Below, one piece after another: positions 1-8,931 of a stretch of DNA of 64,000 nucleotides. The notes below the pieces were generated by a model. The model made no database searches and was not told the origin of the DNA. It saw only the letters and a program-made list of their open reading frames with translations. Source of the DNA: Candidatus Gallimonas merdae. Lineage in GTDB: Bacteria; Bacillota; Clostridia; Christensenellales; Borkfalkiaceae. Within the stretch, counting starts at the first letter, position 1; each line of letters starts with the position of its first letter. The stretch covers positions 1 to 64,000 of the forward strand of contig CAJFRT010000003.1 of assembly GCA_904419525.1 (NCBI GenBank), read 5' to 3'. Both the position numbers and the translations under genes were made by a program.

Positions 1-43
1 CAGATATCTGCCCGCGGGCGCCGCTTTTATTCTGTCCGGCCGA

Positions 44-2347
44 TCAAAGATCCCAGATCAGCTTCGCGTAATCCGTAACCGAGCGGTCGGCGGAGAACTT
101 TCCGACGGACGCAAGATTGACAAGGCACTTCCTGTTGAACTCCTCCGTACCGAAATCGTACAGAAGCTGCGTCTTGACGCGGATGTAATCGGCAAAATCA
201 TAGAGCACGAGATAGCGGTCCGGTTCATATCCCGAGGTCAGGCTCTCATACAGCTTTCTGAGCATGCCGGAGCCGTCGGACAACGTTCCGTCCACCAGCG
301 TTTCAAGCGCACGCTTGAGACGGGGATTCTGCTCCACGATCTCGCGCGGATAATAATACTGCTTGATCGCGGCGACCTCTTCCACCGTCGCGCCGAAGAT
401 ATAGTTGTTCTCCCTGCCCGCCTCTTCGCAGATCTCCACATTCGCGCCGTCCATGGTGCCGAGCGTCACCGTTCCGTTGAGCATGAATTTCATGTTGCTC
501 GTGCCGGACGCCTCCATGCCGGCCAGCGAGATCTGTTCCGAGATGTCCGCCGCGCAGACGATCTTTTCCGCATAGGAGACATTGTAGTTCTGCACGAAGA
601 CGACCTTCATCTTATCCGAAACGGCGGGATCGGAATTGACGAGCTTTGCGACCTCGTTGATGAACTTGATGACCGCCTTGGCGAGATAGTAGCCGGGCGC
701 GGCCTTCGCGCCGAAGATGAACGCCGTGGGCGGAAAATCGGTGATCCCGCCGTCCTTGATGCCGAAATAATACCAGAGCACCCCGAGCGCATTCAGCATC
801 TGCCGCTTGTACTCATGCAGGCGCTTGACCTGTACGTCGAAAATAAAGTCGGGAGAGATCTCCACGCCGTCGTGCTCCGCAATATAGGCCGCGAGTTTCT
901 TCTTGTTTTCCTGCTTGATCCGTGCGAATTCGGGCAGCATTTCATCGATGAAGGGCCTGAGTTTGCCAAGCTCGGGCAGGTCGGTATGCCAGCCCGTGCC
1001 GATCTTCCCGTCGATGAGCCGCGCCATTTCGGGATTGTTGAGCAGCAGCCAGCGGCGGGGCGTGATGCCGTTCGTGATGTTGACGAACTTTTCGGGATAC
1101 CGCTCATACCAGTTCCGGAAAGTCTGCGTCTTCAGAATGTTCGTGTGGATCTCGGCAACGCCGTTGACATGCGCCGACACGTAGATGGCGAGATTCGCCA
1201 TGTGCACCACGTTGTCCCGCACAATGTAGAACACGTTCGGATCGACCCCTTCGCCCTGCAGCCGCTGCTGGCAGGCGACGATCTGTTCGTAGACGTCGGG
1301 AAGCAGATCGGAAAGGGCGAGTGCGTCCCACTTTTCAAGCGCTTCCGCCATAATGGTGTGGTTGGTGAAATTGAAGCACGCCGCACACACGCCGAATGCC
1401 TCGTCAAACGTCAGGCCCTCCGTCTGCAGAATGCGCAAAAGCTCGGGGATCGCAATGACGGGGTGCGTGTCGTTGAGCTGGAAGCACCATTTTTCGGGCA
1501 GAGTCCTCAGATCTTTTCCGCCCGCCTTGTACTTCTTTACGATGTCCTGCAGCGAAGCGCTCACCATGAAGTATTGCTGCCTCAAGCGCAGGATCTTGCC
1601 CACCATCGTATTGTCGTTGGGATAGAGCACGTCCGTGATCTTGGTCGCGTTGAAATTCTCCGTCGCCTTGACCTCACCGCGCATCTCATTGAACGAAGCA
1701 AAGTCAAACGCCTGCACGGGCTCGCTCTGCCACAGTCTGAGCGTGTTCACCACGCCGTTGCGGTAGCCGAATATGGGCATGTCATAGGGAACGGCGCGCA
1801 CCGTCTGATCGGCGAATCGGACGAGCACCGAATCGCGCTCCACTCTGACGCTCCAGGGATCCCCCCACTTGAGCCAGTCGTCCCCTTCCTCGTGCTGGAA
1901 GCCGTCCTCAAAGGTCTGCCTGAACAGTCCGTAACGGTAGCGGATCCCGTAGCCGTCGAGCGCGATGTTCTTGCTGGCGGCCGATTCCAGATAGCACGCG
2001 GCAAGCCGCCCGAGCCCGCCGTTGCCGAGCGCGGCGTCCTCCACCTCCTCGAACTGCTTCAGATCCTCTCCGACGCTTCTGAGCGCTTCGTCCACGTCTT
2101 CCAGGATCCCGAGGTTGAGAAGATTGGAAAAGATCGCGCGCCCCATGAGGAACTCCGCCGAAAAATATCCGCAGCGGCGGCGCTCTGACTGCCGTTCCCT
2201 GCTCCAGTCGTCAAACGTCTCCTCCATGACCGCCTTGGAGACCGCATTGTAAAGTTCGCGCCTGCCCGCCGTCTTCAGACTGCAGGCATAGTCGGCATTG
2301 AGAACGCGTTCCACGTCCGCAAGAAAATTCTTTCTGTCGAATCGCAT
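44..2347 (-). CDS. glgP: Glycogen/starch phosphorylase
   Basis: Cytoplasmic PLP enzyme that releases glucose-1-phosphate from alpha-1,4-glucan ends. The 767-residue protein is slightly shorter than the usual 790-830. Family landmarks are in order: CGYFSAEFLMGR near residue 60, the glycine-rich ALGNGGLGRLAACYLES segment near 105, QLNDTHP near 290, and the PLP-lysine region EASGTSNMKFMLNGT near 610. The ATG is preceded by AGGGAGTG at suitable spacing. The gene stands alone and diverges from the hydrogenase operon with its own promoter. Its product would feed the phosphohexomutase encoded at 15.6 kb. No clear terminator is visible before the window edge. Confidence 0.96.
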   Translation of the reverse strand: MRFDRKNFLADVERVLNADYACSLKTAGRRELYNAVSKAVMEETFDDWSRERQSERRRCGYFSAEFLMGRAIFSNLLNLGILEDVDEALRSVGEDLKQFEEVEDAALGNGGLGRLAACYLESAASKNIALDGYGIRYRYGLFRQTFEDGFQHEEGDDWLKWGDPWSVRVERDSVLVRFADQTVRAVPYDMPIFGYRNGVVNTLRLWQSEPVQAFDFASFNEMRGEVKATENFNATKITDVLYPNDNTMVGKILRLRQQYFMVSASLQDIVKKYKAGGKDLRTLPEKWCFQLNDTHPVIAIPELLRILQTEGLTFDEAFGVCAACFNFTNHTIMAEALEKWDALALSDLLPDVYEQIVACQQRLQGEGVDPNVFYIVRDNVVHMANLAIYVSAHVNGVAEIHTNILKTQTFRNWYERYPEKFVNITNGITPRRWLLLNNPEMARLIDGKIGTGWHTDLPELGKLRPFIDEMLPEFARIKQENKKKLAAYIAEHDGVEISPDFIFDVQVKRLHEYKRQMLNALGVLWYYFGIKDGGITDFPPTAFIFGAKAAPGYYLAKAVIKFINEVAKLVNSDPAVSDKMKVVFVQNYNVSYAEKIVCAADISEQISLAGMEASGTSNMKFMLNGTVTLGTMDGANVEICEEAGRENNYIFGATVEEVAAIKQYYYPREIVEQNPRLKRALETLVDGTLSDGSGMLRKLYESLTSGYEPDRYLVLYDFADYIRVKTQLLYDFGTEEFNRKCLVNLASVGKFSADRSVTDYAKLIWDL

Positions 2348-2439
2348 AATTCACTCCCTGATCTGCGCCAGATCCCGCAGAATAACCCAATATATTGTGT
2401 TTACCGTCTTTATTATAACACTATTCCGACGGTTCCATC

Positions 2440-2468
2440 ATTGTATCATACGCAAAAAGGGTTGTCAA
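2440..2468 (-). promoter_or_regulatory. Sigma-A-type promoter for glgP
   Basis: On the minus strand: TTGACA, 17-bp spacer, TACAAT, with TG one base upstream of the -10 (extended -10). It lies about 95 bp upstream of the glgP start. Confidence 0.8.
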
Positions 2469-2555
2469 TCGCTTTTTTTGCGGGCAAAAGAGAAGCCGCT
2501 TCGAATGATCGCAATAAAATTTTTCCGACAATTTTTTACATTTCCCGAAATAGTA

Positions 2556-2584
2556 TTGAAATCTTTTCGCGGATATGTTATAAT
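2556..2584 (+). promoter_or_regulatory. Sigma-A-type promoter for the hydrogenase operon
   Basis: TTGAAA, 17-bp spacer, TATAAT, with an extended -10 (TGTTATAAT). It lies about 85 bp upstream of the hydC start and leaves a leader of roughly 75 nt. Confidence 0.8.
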
Positions 2585-2599
2585 AAGCATAATGTCATA

Positions 2600-2630
2600 A
2601 CGTCCGCCTTAGGAAGATTGAGGCGGGCGT
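2600..2630 (+). promoter_or_regulatory. Leader stem-loop upstream of hydC
   Basis: ACGTCCGCCT pairs with AGGCGGGCGT as a 10-bp stem with one G-U pair and an 11-nt loop. It starts near the predicted transcription start. No U-run follows, so it is not an ordinary terminator. It could be a stability or regulatory element; its function is unknown. Confidence 0.5.
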
Positions 2631-2668
2631 CCTTATGAAAAAATCGATATATGATCGAGGAGGTTGTT

Positions 2669-3169
2669 ATGAAAGAGTGTGAAGCATCGTGCGGAACGCC
2701 GGAACAGCTTGCAAGACTCAAAGCTGTCATCGAAGAATCCCGCACGACGCCGGGCTGCCTCATGCACATCCTGCAGGAGGCGCAGGGAATTTACGGTTAT
2801 CTTCCCCTGCCCGTGCAGAAGACGATCGCGGAGGGACTGAACATCTCGCTTGCAGAAGTGTACGGCGTGGTGACGTTCTATTCGCAGTTTTCCCTGAAGC
2901 CCAAGGGAAAATACCGCATCAGCGTATGTCTGGGCACGGCCTGCTATGTCAAGGGATCGGACAAGATCCTGGAAGAAGTGGAAAAGGAACTCGGGATCAA
3001 GTGCGGCGAATGCACGGAGGACGGCCTGTTCTCCATCGACAGCTGCCGCTGCGTCGGCGCATGCGGCCTTGCCCCCGTCATGACGATCAATGAAGACGTG
3101 CACGGCAAACTCACGCCCGATATGGTCAAAGGCATTCTCGACAAGTACAGAAAGGAGGCACAGGCATGA
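2669..3169 (+). CDS. hydC: NuoE-like subunit of [FeFe] hydrogenase (HydC/HndA type)
   Basis: Thioredoxin-fold [2Fe-2S] subunit of a soluble multimeric hydrogenase related to NuoE of complex I. I chose ATG 2669 (166 aa) over the track start at 2651, because GAGGAGG lies 5 nt upstream of 2669 whereas 2651 has no site. The N-terminal helical part ends in the LxVPxxTIAEGL-like region. The cluster ligands are the Cys pair in SVCLGTACYVKG and the CRCVGACGLAP segment. Its stop overlaps the hydB start (ATGA). It is expected to pass electrons between the NAD-binding subunit and HydA. Confidence 0.93.
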   Translation: MKECEASCGTPEQLARLKAVIEESRTTPGCLMHILQEAQGIYGYLPLPVQKTIAEGLNISLAEVYGVVTFYSQFSLKPKGKYRISVCLGTACYVKGSDKILEEVEKELGIKCGECTEDGLFSIDSCRCVGACGLAPVMTINEDVHGKLTPDMVKGILDKYRKEAQA

Positions 3170-5058
3170 CCATTCAGGAACTGGAAGCCATTCGCAAGAA
3201 AAAGAAACCGCTCATCGACGTGCGCCGCGTCGTCCGCGAACAGGGCGAGAAACTCGCCAAGCAGACAGGGTACAGAAAGCAGGTCCTCGTCTGCGGCGGT
3301 ACGGGCTGCACCTCGTCGAATTCCATGAAAGTCATCGAGCAGCTGGAGAAGTCCCTGGAAGAGCTCAACCTGAAGGACGTTCTCGTGGTCAAAACGGGCT
3401 GCTTCGGCCTGTGCGCGCTCGGCCCGATCATGATCGTCTATCCCGAAGGCGCGTTCTATGCCCAGATGACGCCCGAACACGTCAAGACAGTTGCGGAACA
3501 GCACCTCGTCAAGGGCGGTTCCATCGTCAAGGAGCTCCTCTATCAGGGGACCGTCGCCAAAGACGGCTCCATCATTCCCTTTGCGGAGACGCCCTTCTAT
3601 AAGAAACAGATGCGTATCGCCCTGAGGAACTGCGGCGTCATCGCGCCTGAGGACATCGAAGAGGCGATCGCCGCAGGCGACTATGCCGCACTGGAAAAGG
3701 TGCTCACCTCGATGACGCCCGACGACGTCATCAACGAGATGCTCGCCTCGGGCCTCAGAGGCAGAGGCGGCGCGGGATTCCCGACGGGCAGAAAGTGGTC
3801 GTTTGCAAAGGCGTCCGCGGGCGACATCAAATATGTCTGCTGCAACGCCGACGAGGGCGACCCGGGCGCGTTCATGGACCGTTCCGTGCTGGAGGGCGAC
3901 CCCCACTGCGTGCTCGAAGCGATGACCATCGCAGGCTATGCGATCGGAGCCCATCAGGGCTACATCTACGTACGCGCCGAGTACCCCGTCGCCGTGGAAC
4001 GCCTTAAGATCGCTATCGGACAGGCCCGCGAATACGGTCTGCTCGGAAAGGACATTCTTGGCCTCGGCTTTGATTTCGACATCGAGATCCGCCTCGGCGC
4101 GGGAGCGTTCGTCTGCGGCGAAGAGACGGCGCTCATGACCTCGATCGAGGGCCACCGCGGCGAACCCCGCCCCCGTCCTCCTTTCCCCGCCGTCAAGGGA
4201 CTTTTCGGCAAACCCACCATTCTCAACAACGTTGAAACGTGGGCAAACGTCAACCCCATCATCGTCAACGGCGCGGCCTGGTTCGCAAAGATCGGCACCC
4301 CCACCTCAACGGGCACCAAGGTGTTCGCTCTGGGCGGCAAGATCACAAACGTCGGTCTTGTCGAAGTTCCCATGGGCACGACGCTGCGCACCATCGTCGA
4401 AGAGATCGGCGGCGGCATTCCGAACGGCAAGAAATTCAAGGCGGCACAGACGGGCGGCCCCTCGGGCGGCTGTATCCCCGCGGAGTGCATCGACACCCCC
4501 ATCGACTATGACAGCCTGATCGCCATCGGCTCCATGATGGGTTCGGGCGGCATGATCATTCTGGACGAAGACACCTGCATGGTGGATATCTCCAAATTCT
4601 ACCTGGAATTCACGGCGGACGAAAGCTGCGGCAAGTGCACGCCCTGCCGCATCGGTACCAAGCGGCTTCTGCAGCTGCTGACCAAGATCACCGAAGGCAA
4701 GGGAGAACCCGAAGACCTTGTGAAGATCGAAGAACTTGCTTCCCACATGAAGCAGTCCTCCCTGTGCGCGCTCGGACAGTCCGCGCCCAACCCCATTCTT
4801 TCGACGCTGCGCTATTTCCGCCAGGAATACGTCGATCACATTGAAAAGAAACATTGCGATGCGGGCGTATGCAAGGCGCTTCTGACCTACTCCATCGATC
4901 CCGCGAAGTGCCGCGGCTGTACGCTCTGCGCGCGCAACTGCCCCACCCACGCGATCACGGGCAAGGTGCGCGAGGCTCACGTCATCGACAAGGACATCTG
5001 CATCAAGTGCGGCGTATGTATGCAAAACTGCAAGTTCGGCGCAGTTGTGAGAAGCTGA
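3166..5058 (+). CDS. hydB: NuoF-like NAD(P)H-binding subunit of [FeFe] hydrogenase (HydB/HndC type)
   Basis: FMN-, NAD- and Fe-S-binding subunit. The 630 aa show four parts. An N-terminal thioredoxin-like [2Fe-2S] domain (CGGTGC and CFGLC, about 40-95) is followed by the NuoF FMN/NADH domain with GLRGRGGAGFPTGRKW near 190. Next come an SLBB region and the [4Fe-4S] motif SCGKCTPCRIG near 490. The C-terminus has two ferredoxin [4Fe-4S] motifs (CRGCTLCARNCP and CIKCGVCMQNC). This architecture is typical of NAD- and ferredoxin-linked, often electron-bifurcating hydrogenases. It is coupled to hydC by a 4-bp overlap and lies 11 bp upstream of hydA. Confidence 0.95.
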   Translation: MTIQELEAIRKKKKPLIDVRRVVREQGEKLAKQTGYRKQVLVCGGTGCTSSNSMKVIEQLEKSLEELNLKDVLVVKTGCFGLCALGPIMIVYPEGAFYAQMTPEHVKTVAEQHLVKGGSIVKELLYQGTVAKDGSIIPFAETPFYKKQMRIALRNCGVIAPEDIEEAIAAGDYAALEKVLTSMTPDDVINEMLASGLRGRGGAGFPTGRKWSFAKASAGDIKYVCCNADEGDPGAFMDRSVLEGDPHCVLEAMTIAGYAIGAHQGYIYVRAEYPVAVERLKIAIGQAREYGLLGKDILGLGFDFDIEIRLGAGAFVCGEETALMTSIEGHRGEPRPRPPFPAVKGLFGKPTILNNVETWANVNPIIVNGAAWFAKIGTPTSTGTKVFALGGKITNVGLVEVPMGTTLRTIVEEIGGGIPNGKKFKAAQTGGPSGGCIPAECIDTPIDYDSLIAIGSMMGSGGMIILDEDTCMVDISKFYLEFTADESCGKCTPCRIGTKRLLQLLTKITEGKGEPEDLVKIEELASHMKQSSLCALGQSAPNPILSTLRYFRQEYVDHIEKKHCDAGVCKALLTYSIDPAKCRGCTLCARNCPTHAITGKVREAHVIDKDICIKCGVCMQNCKFGAVVRS

Positions 5059-5069
5059 GGTGAAGATTT

Positions 5070-6794
5070 ATGGCTAAAGACGTAACATTGACCATCAACG
5101 GAATTTCCGTAACCGTCCCGGAGGGGACGACGATTTTGCAGGCAGCGAGAAAGGCGCACATCGAAATTCCCACGCTGTGCTATCTCAAGGACGTTTCCTG
5201 CGTCGGCTCCTGCCGTATGTGCGTTGTGGAGGCGACGGGCGCAAGAGGCCTGGTTGCCGCGTGTGTGTACCCCGTTGCCGAGGGCATGGAAGTGCGCACC
5301 AACACCGAAAAGTGCCGCGAAAGCAGAAAGATGACGCTCGAGCTGCTCCTGTCCAAGCACAAGAAAAAGTGCCTTTCCTGCGAGAGAAACCACAACTGCG
5401 AATTGCAGAAACTTTCCCTCGGATACGGCGTGGACGAAGACCGCTTCAAGGGCGAGGACTTCGTGCTCCCCATCGACACATCCGCACCCTATGTCGTCCG
5501 CGACAACGACAAGTGCATCAACTGCATGCGCTGCGTGGCGGCGTGCAGAAAGCAGCACGTGAACGCGATCGGCCCGATCGGAAGAGGGTTCAACGTGCAC
5601 ATCGGAAGCGCGTTCGACATGCCCCTCTATGAATCCGTCTGCGTGGGCTGCGGACAGTGCATCGTGGCCTGCCCCGTCGGCGCACTTTCCGAGCGCTCCA
5701 CCATCGACGAAGTGTGGAAGGCGTTCGCCGATCCCACCAAGAAAGTGGTGTTCTTTACGGCGCCCTCCATCCGCGCGACGCTCGGCGAGGCGTTCGACAT
5801 GCCCATCGGCACAAACGTCGAAGGAAAAATGGTCGCCGCGATCCGCCGCCTGGGAGACTGCGAAGTGTTCAATATGGACGTGACCGCAGATCTTACCATC
5901 ATGGAAGAGGCCAGCGAGCTCATCAACCGCATCAAGACGGGCAAGCCCATGCCCATGTTCACTTCCTGCTGCCCCGCCTGGATCAAGTTCGTGGAACAGA
6001 AATATCCCGAAATGATCCCCCACCTTTCGTCCTGCAAGTCGCCCCAGCAGATGTTCGGCGCCCTGCTCAAGACGTACTGGTGCGAAAAACACCACATCAG
6101 TCCCGAGAACCTGTTCACCGTCAGCGTCATTCCCTGCACGGCGAAGAAATATGAGTGCCACCGCCCCGAAATGGAAGGCGAAGTCAATGCGGCGATCACG
6201 ACGCGCGAACTTGCGCGCATGATCAAGACTGCAGGCATCAAGTTCACCGAACTGCCCGACGAAGAGTTCGACAATCCGTTTGCGACCGCAACGGGCGGCG
6301 GCGCCATCTTCGGCGCGACGGGCGGCGTGATGGAAGCGGCCCTCAGAACGGCGGCGCACATGCTGGACGGCAACTTTGAAGTGCTTGACTTCTTTGCGGT
6401 CCGCGGTTCCAACCCGATCAAGGAAGCGACCTATCTCGTGGCCGGACACACGCTGCGCGTTGCCGTTGCCTCCGGCCTTGAAAATGCCGTCACTCTGCTG
6501 GAACAGATCAAGTCGGGCGAAAAGCACTATGACTTCATCGAGATCATGGCCTGCCCCGGCGGCTGCGTCAACGGCGGCGGACAGCCCACCCTGTCGGACA
6601 GCGTGAGAAACTCCACCGAGCTCAAGGAGACGCGGGCAAAAGCTCTTTATATGAGCGACAATCAGAACGAACAGCGCCGTTCCTCCGATTCCCCCGTCAT
6701 CGACATGCTCTACGAGGACTATTTCATCTTCCCCAACAGCCCCAAGGCGCACGAAGTGCTCCACACGAAATACAAGGAAGATAAACGCATCTGA
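5070..6794 (+). CDS. hydA: [FeFe] hydrogenase catalytic subunit
   Basis: Catalytic H2-evolving subunit, 574 aa. The N-terminal [2Fe-2S] ferredoxin domain has Cys37, Cys48 and Cys51 plus a fourth Cys near 65. A His-Cys cluster segment (KHKKKCLSCERNHNC) lies near 98-115. Two [4Fe-4S] motifs follow (CINCMRCVAAC and CVGCGQCIVACP). The H-cluster motifs are TSCCPAW, IPCTAKKYE and EIMACPGGCVNGGGQP. The second normally reads MPC, so Ile replaces Met here. Together with hydC and hydB it forms a trimeric NADH/ferredoxin hydrogenase. Maturases HydE, HydF and HydG are not in the window. The gene ends in tandem stops TGATAA, then a terminator. Confidence 0.96.
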   Translation: MAKDVTLTINGISVTVPEGTTILQAARKAHIEIPTLCYLKDVSCVGSCRMCVVEATGARGLVAACVYPVAEGMEVRTNTEKCRESRKMTLELLLSKHKKKCLSCERNHNCELQKLSLGYGVDEDRFKGEDFVLPIDTSAPYVVRDNDKCINCMRCVAACRKQHVNAIGPIGRGFNVHIGSAFDMPLYESVCVGCGQCIVACPVGALSERSTIDEVWKAFADPTKKVVFFTAPSIRATLGEAFDMPIGTNVEGKMVAAIRRLGDCEVFNMDVTADLTIMEEASELINRIKTGKPMPMFTSCCPAWIKFVEQKYPEMIPHLSSCKSPQQMFGALLKTYWCEKHHISPENLFTVSVIPCTAKKYECHRPEMEGEVNAAITTRELARMIKTAGIKFTELPDEEFDNPFATATGGGAIFGATGGVMEAALRTAAHMLDGNFEVLDFFAVRGSNPIKEATYLVAGHTLRVAVASGLENAVTLLEQIKSGEKHYDFIEIMACPGGCVNGGGQPTLSDSVRNSTELKETRAKALYMSDNQNEQRRSSDSPVIDMLYEDYFIFPNSPKAHEVLHTKYKEDKRI

Positions 6795-6807
6795 TAACAT
6801 GCGGCAC

Positions 6808-6840
6808 AAAAAACGGAAGGCCTTTTGCCTTCCGTTTTTT
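6808..6840 (+). terminator. Rho-independent terminator of the hydrogenase operon
   Basis: ACGGAAGGC / GCCTTCCGT stem with a short loop, flanked by A-run and T-run, directly after hydA. Confidence 0.92.
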
Positions 6841-6888
6841 GCTTCACTAAAGTCAAAATTTCGCGTTCATAAATCAACTTATATGACC

Positions 6889-6917
6889 GAACACCGCTCC
6901 GGACAGGAGCGGCGTTC
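6889..6917. repeat. Inverted repeat between hydA and the response regulator
   Basis: GAACACCGCTCC and GGAGCGGCGTTC form a 12-bp hairpin with one mismatch or wobble and a 5-nt loop, between two convergent units. It has no good T-run on either side, so it is at most a weak second terminator. Confidence 0.45.
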
Positions 6918-6997
6918 AATTTATTCCAATTATAAATATGTTTCAGCCCGTGGCGGACGGATCATCGATGACGCTTTTCGACTGATCTTCACACGGT

Positions 6998-7651
6998 TCA
7001 TTGCGAAATGAGTTCCTTCATGCGGGCAACGGCGTCGCTGCGGGAAGCGGCCCCCATCTTTTCGTAGATCGAGGAAATATAGTTGCGCGCCGTGCCGTCC
7101 GTGAGCTTGAGCGCCGACGCGATCTGCTTGTTGGTAAACCCTTCGTAGATCATGACGGCGATCTCCACCTCGCGGTCGGAGAGCCCGAAACCGCGCTTTA
7201 ATTTGATCTCGCGGTCGGAGGAGACCATGCGCGCCGCGTCTGCGATGCGCTTCGCGATCTTGGCGGGCAGAATGGTGTCGCCCCCGTAAGCGTTCTTGAT
7301 CGCGTCGATGAGCGCCGCGGAGGAGGTGTCTTTCAGAAGATATCCGCTTGCGCCGTTGTTGATCGCGTTGAGAATATAGTCGCTGTCGTCAAAGGTCGTC
7401 AGGATCAGCACCTTGACGTCGGGACGACGGCGCTTGATCTCCTGCGTCGCGATGACGCCGTTCATGTTGGGCATGCGGATATCCATGAGCACCACGTCGG
7501 GATCGCAGCTATCCACAAGTTTGAGCGCCTCAAATCCGTCGGATGCGATTCCGACGACTTCAAGATCGGGACAGGAGGAGAGAACACTCTTGATCCCGTC
7601 CGCCAGAATGGACTGATCGTCCGCAAGCAACACCCTGATTTTTCTTTCCAT
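6998..7651 (-). CDS. NarL/FixJ-family response regulator
   Basis: DNA-binding response regulator of 217 aa. The receiver domain (about 1-120) has the acidic pair DD at 11-12, the phosphoacceptor in VVLMDIRMPNMNG, and a conserved Lys in GYLLKDTSSAA. The C-terminal LuxR-type HTH is visible as LSDREVEIAVMIYEGFTNKQIA. GAGGAAAAAGC precedes the ATG. It lies 17 bp downstream of the partner kinase and is convergent with the hydrogenase operon. The target is unknown. Confidence 0.93.
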   Translation of the reverse strand: MERKIRVLLADDQSILADGIKSVLSSCPDLEVVGIASDGFEALKLVDSCDPDVVLMDIRMPNMNGVIATQEIKRRRPDVKVLILTTFDDSDYILNAINNGASGYLLKDTSSAALIDAIKNAYGGDTILPAKIAKRIADAARMVSSDREIKLKRGFGLSDREVEIAVMIYEGFTNKQIASALKLTDGTARNYISSIYEKMGAASRSDAVARMKELISQ

Positions 7652-7668
7652 GCTTTTTCCTCGCTGAT

Positions 7669-8931
7669 TTATACATTGTCCGCAGGCAGATCGATGTGGA
7701 TCTCAAAGCCCTCGTCCGGTTCCGTTTCACAGCGCACGCTTCCGCCGAGCGATTCGGCGCGCGCATACATGCCTTTGAGCCCGAACCCTTTCCGCAGCTT
7801 TGTAAGCTCCATGCCGCTGCCGTTATCCGAAAGAAGAAAGGCGATCTTGTCCCCTTTCTTTTTCAGTTCAAAATAAAACGCCGTCGCGTTTCCGTGCCTG
7901 AGCCCGTTGGAGATCCCCTCTTTCAGGGTATTGCACAAAAATCTGCGCTTGGCTTCGCACAATGAAATGTCGTCGATGTCCGTCCGGATCACGATGCCGG
8001 TCCCGTCCGTCGAATCGTGCACGATGGACAAAAGCGCATCCCGCAAAGAGAGATCTTCCGTCGCACCCGAGAGAAGATGCACGCTTTCGCGCAGTTCTTC
8101 CAGTGCGTTGCGCGCCTGCAGGTTGGCCGAAGCGATCTTGCGTTTTGCCTCCTCCGGATCGGTGTCGATGACGAGCTTTGCCGCCTCCGTCTGCATGATG
8201 ATGGTCGTGATCGAATGTCCCGCCGTATCGTGAATATCCTTGGCGATGCGCTGGCGTTCTTCCAGAGCCGTCACCTCGTGGAGTTCCTGATAGGCCTCCT
8301 GCAACTTTTTGTTGCTCTCGTCCAGCTCCTCGTAAGCGGCGCGCAGTTTTTTGTTGCTCTCGTCCACTTCCGCAAGCGCGTCGCCGAGTTCCCTGTTCTT
8401 GCGCCAGATCTGAATGGCGAGATTGAACCCGAGGAAGTGCAGCGCCATGAGCAGAATATCGTTGAATGCGTTGGAAATGAGCGTCGTGACGTGAACGGAC
8501 TCCCCCTTCAGCGCGCCGGAAACGGCAAACGCTACGAGAAAGAGGACGATGCTCGCCACCCCCATGGCGATGCTTCCCGCAAGATTCTTCTGTCCGAGAT
8601 AAAATTCGGACAAAATGATGATATACAGCGTGGAGATGAGCGAACCGTCCGTAAAGGCCGTCAGCACGATGAGGCAGAGCGTGTCCAGAACATAGCAGGC
8701 GATCTTTTCGCGGAACGTGTGCAATACCCAGATCTTGACGGCGTTTTCTCCCGCAAGAAAGACGCATACGGGCAATATGACCCACCATGCGCGCACATTG
8801 GTGAAGAACACCGAATGCCAGTTCCCGAAGATGAGCAAAATCTCCACAAAGATGAGCAGGCAGAAAATCAGGGCATTTCCCCAGCGCTGTAAAAATGCGG
8901 GTTCCAGTCGGAATCTTTTGCGTTTAGACAC
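7669..8931 (-). CDS. Sensor histidine kinase, HisKA_3 / DesK-LiaS type
   Basis: Membrane sensor kinase of 420 aa. The start is taken as GTG 8931, with GGGGAG about 10 nt upstream; the track start at 9000 lies deep inside radC. About six N-terminal hydrophobic segments form a 5TM/6TM-like sensor without an obvious extracellular domain. A coiled coil follows that contains a duplicated 14-residue block (two ESNKKL copies). The H-box is ERQRIAKDIHDTAGH, and the C-terminal ATPase shows DNGSGM and GFGLKGMYARAES. The start overlaps the end of radC by 8 nt, so the two are translationally coupled. Confidence 0.92.
   Translation of the reverse strand: MSKRKRFRLEPAFLQRWGNALIFCLLIFVEILLIFGNWHSVFFTNVRAWWVILPVCVFLAGENAVKIWVLHTFREKIACYVLDTLCLIVLTAFTDGSLISTLYIIILSEFYLGQKNLAGSIAMGVASIVLFLVAFAVSGALKGESVHVTTLISNAFNDILLMALHFLGFNLAIQIWRKNRELGDALAEVDESNKKLRAAYEELDESNKKLQEAYQELHEVTALEERQRIAKDIHDTAGHSITTIIMQTEAAKLVIDTDPEEAKRKIASANLQARNALEELRESVHLLSGATEDLSLRDALLSIVHDSTDGTGIVIRTDIDDISLCEAKRRFLCNTLKEGISNGLRHGNATAFYFELKKKGDKIAFLLSDNGSGMELTKLRKGFGLKGMYARAESLGGSVRCETEPDEGFEIHIDLPADNV

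Noticed and set aside
815-2188. Long plus-strand ORF (457 aa) opposite glgP
   Set aside because: It is the antisense shadow of a clearly conserved glycogen phosphorylase. Its composition is biased and no motif is seen.
2944-4155. 403-aa minus-strand ORF opposite hydC/hydB
   Set aside because: Shadow frame across two conserved genes and without a ribosome binding site.
4977-6809. 610-aa minus-strand ORF opposite hydA
   Set aside because: Antisense shadow: hydA has all catalytic motifs in the other strand, and the antisense frame shows His/Asp/Arg-rich shadow composition.
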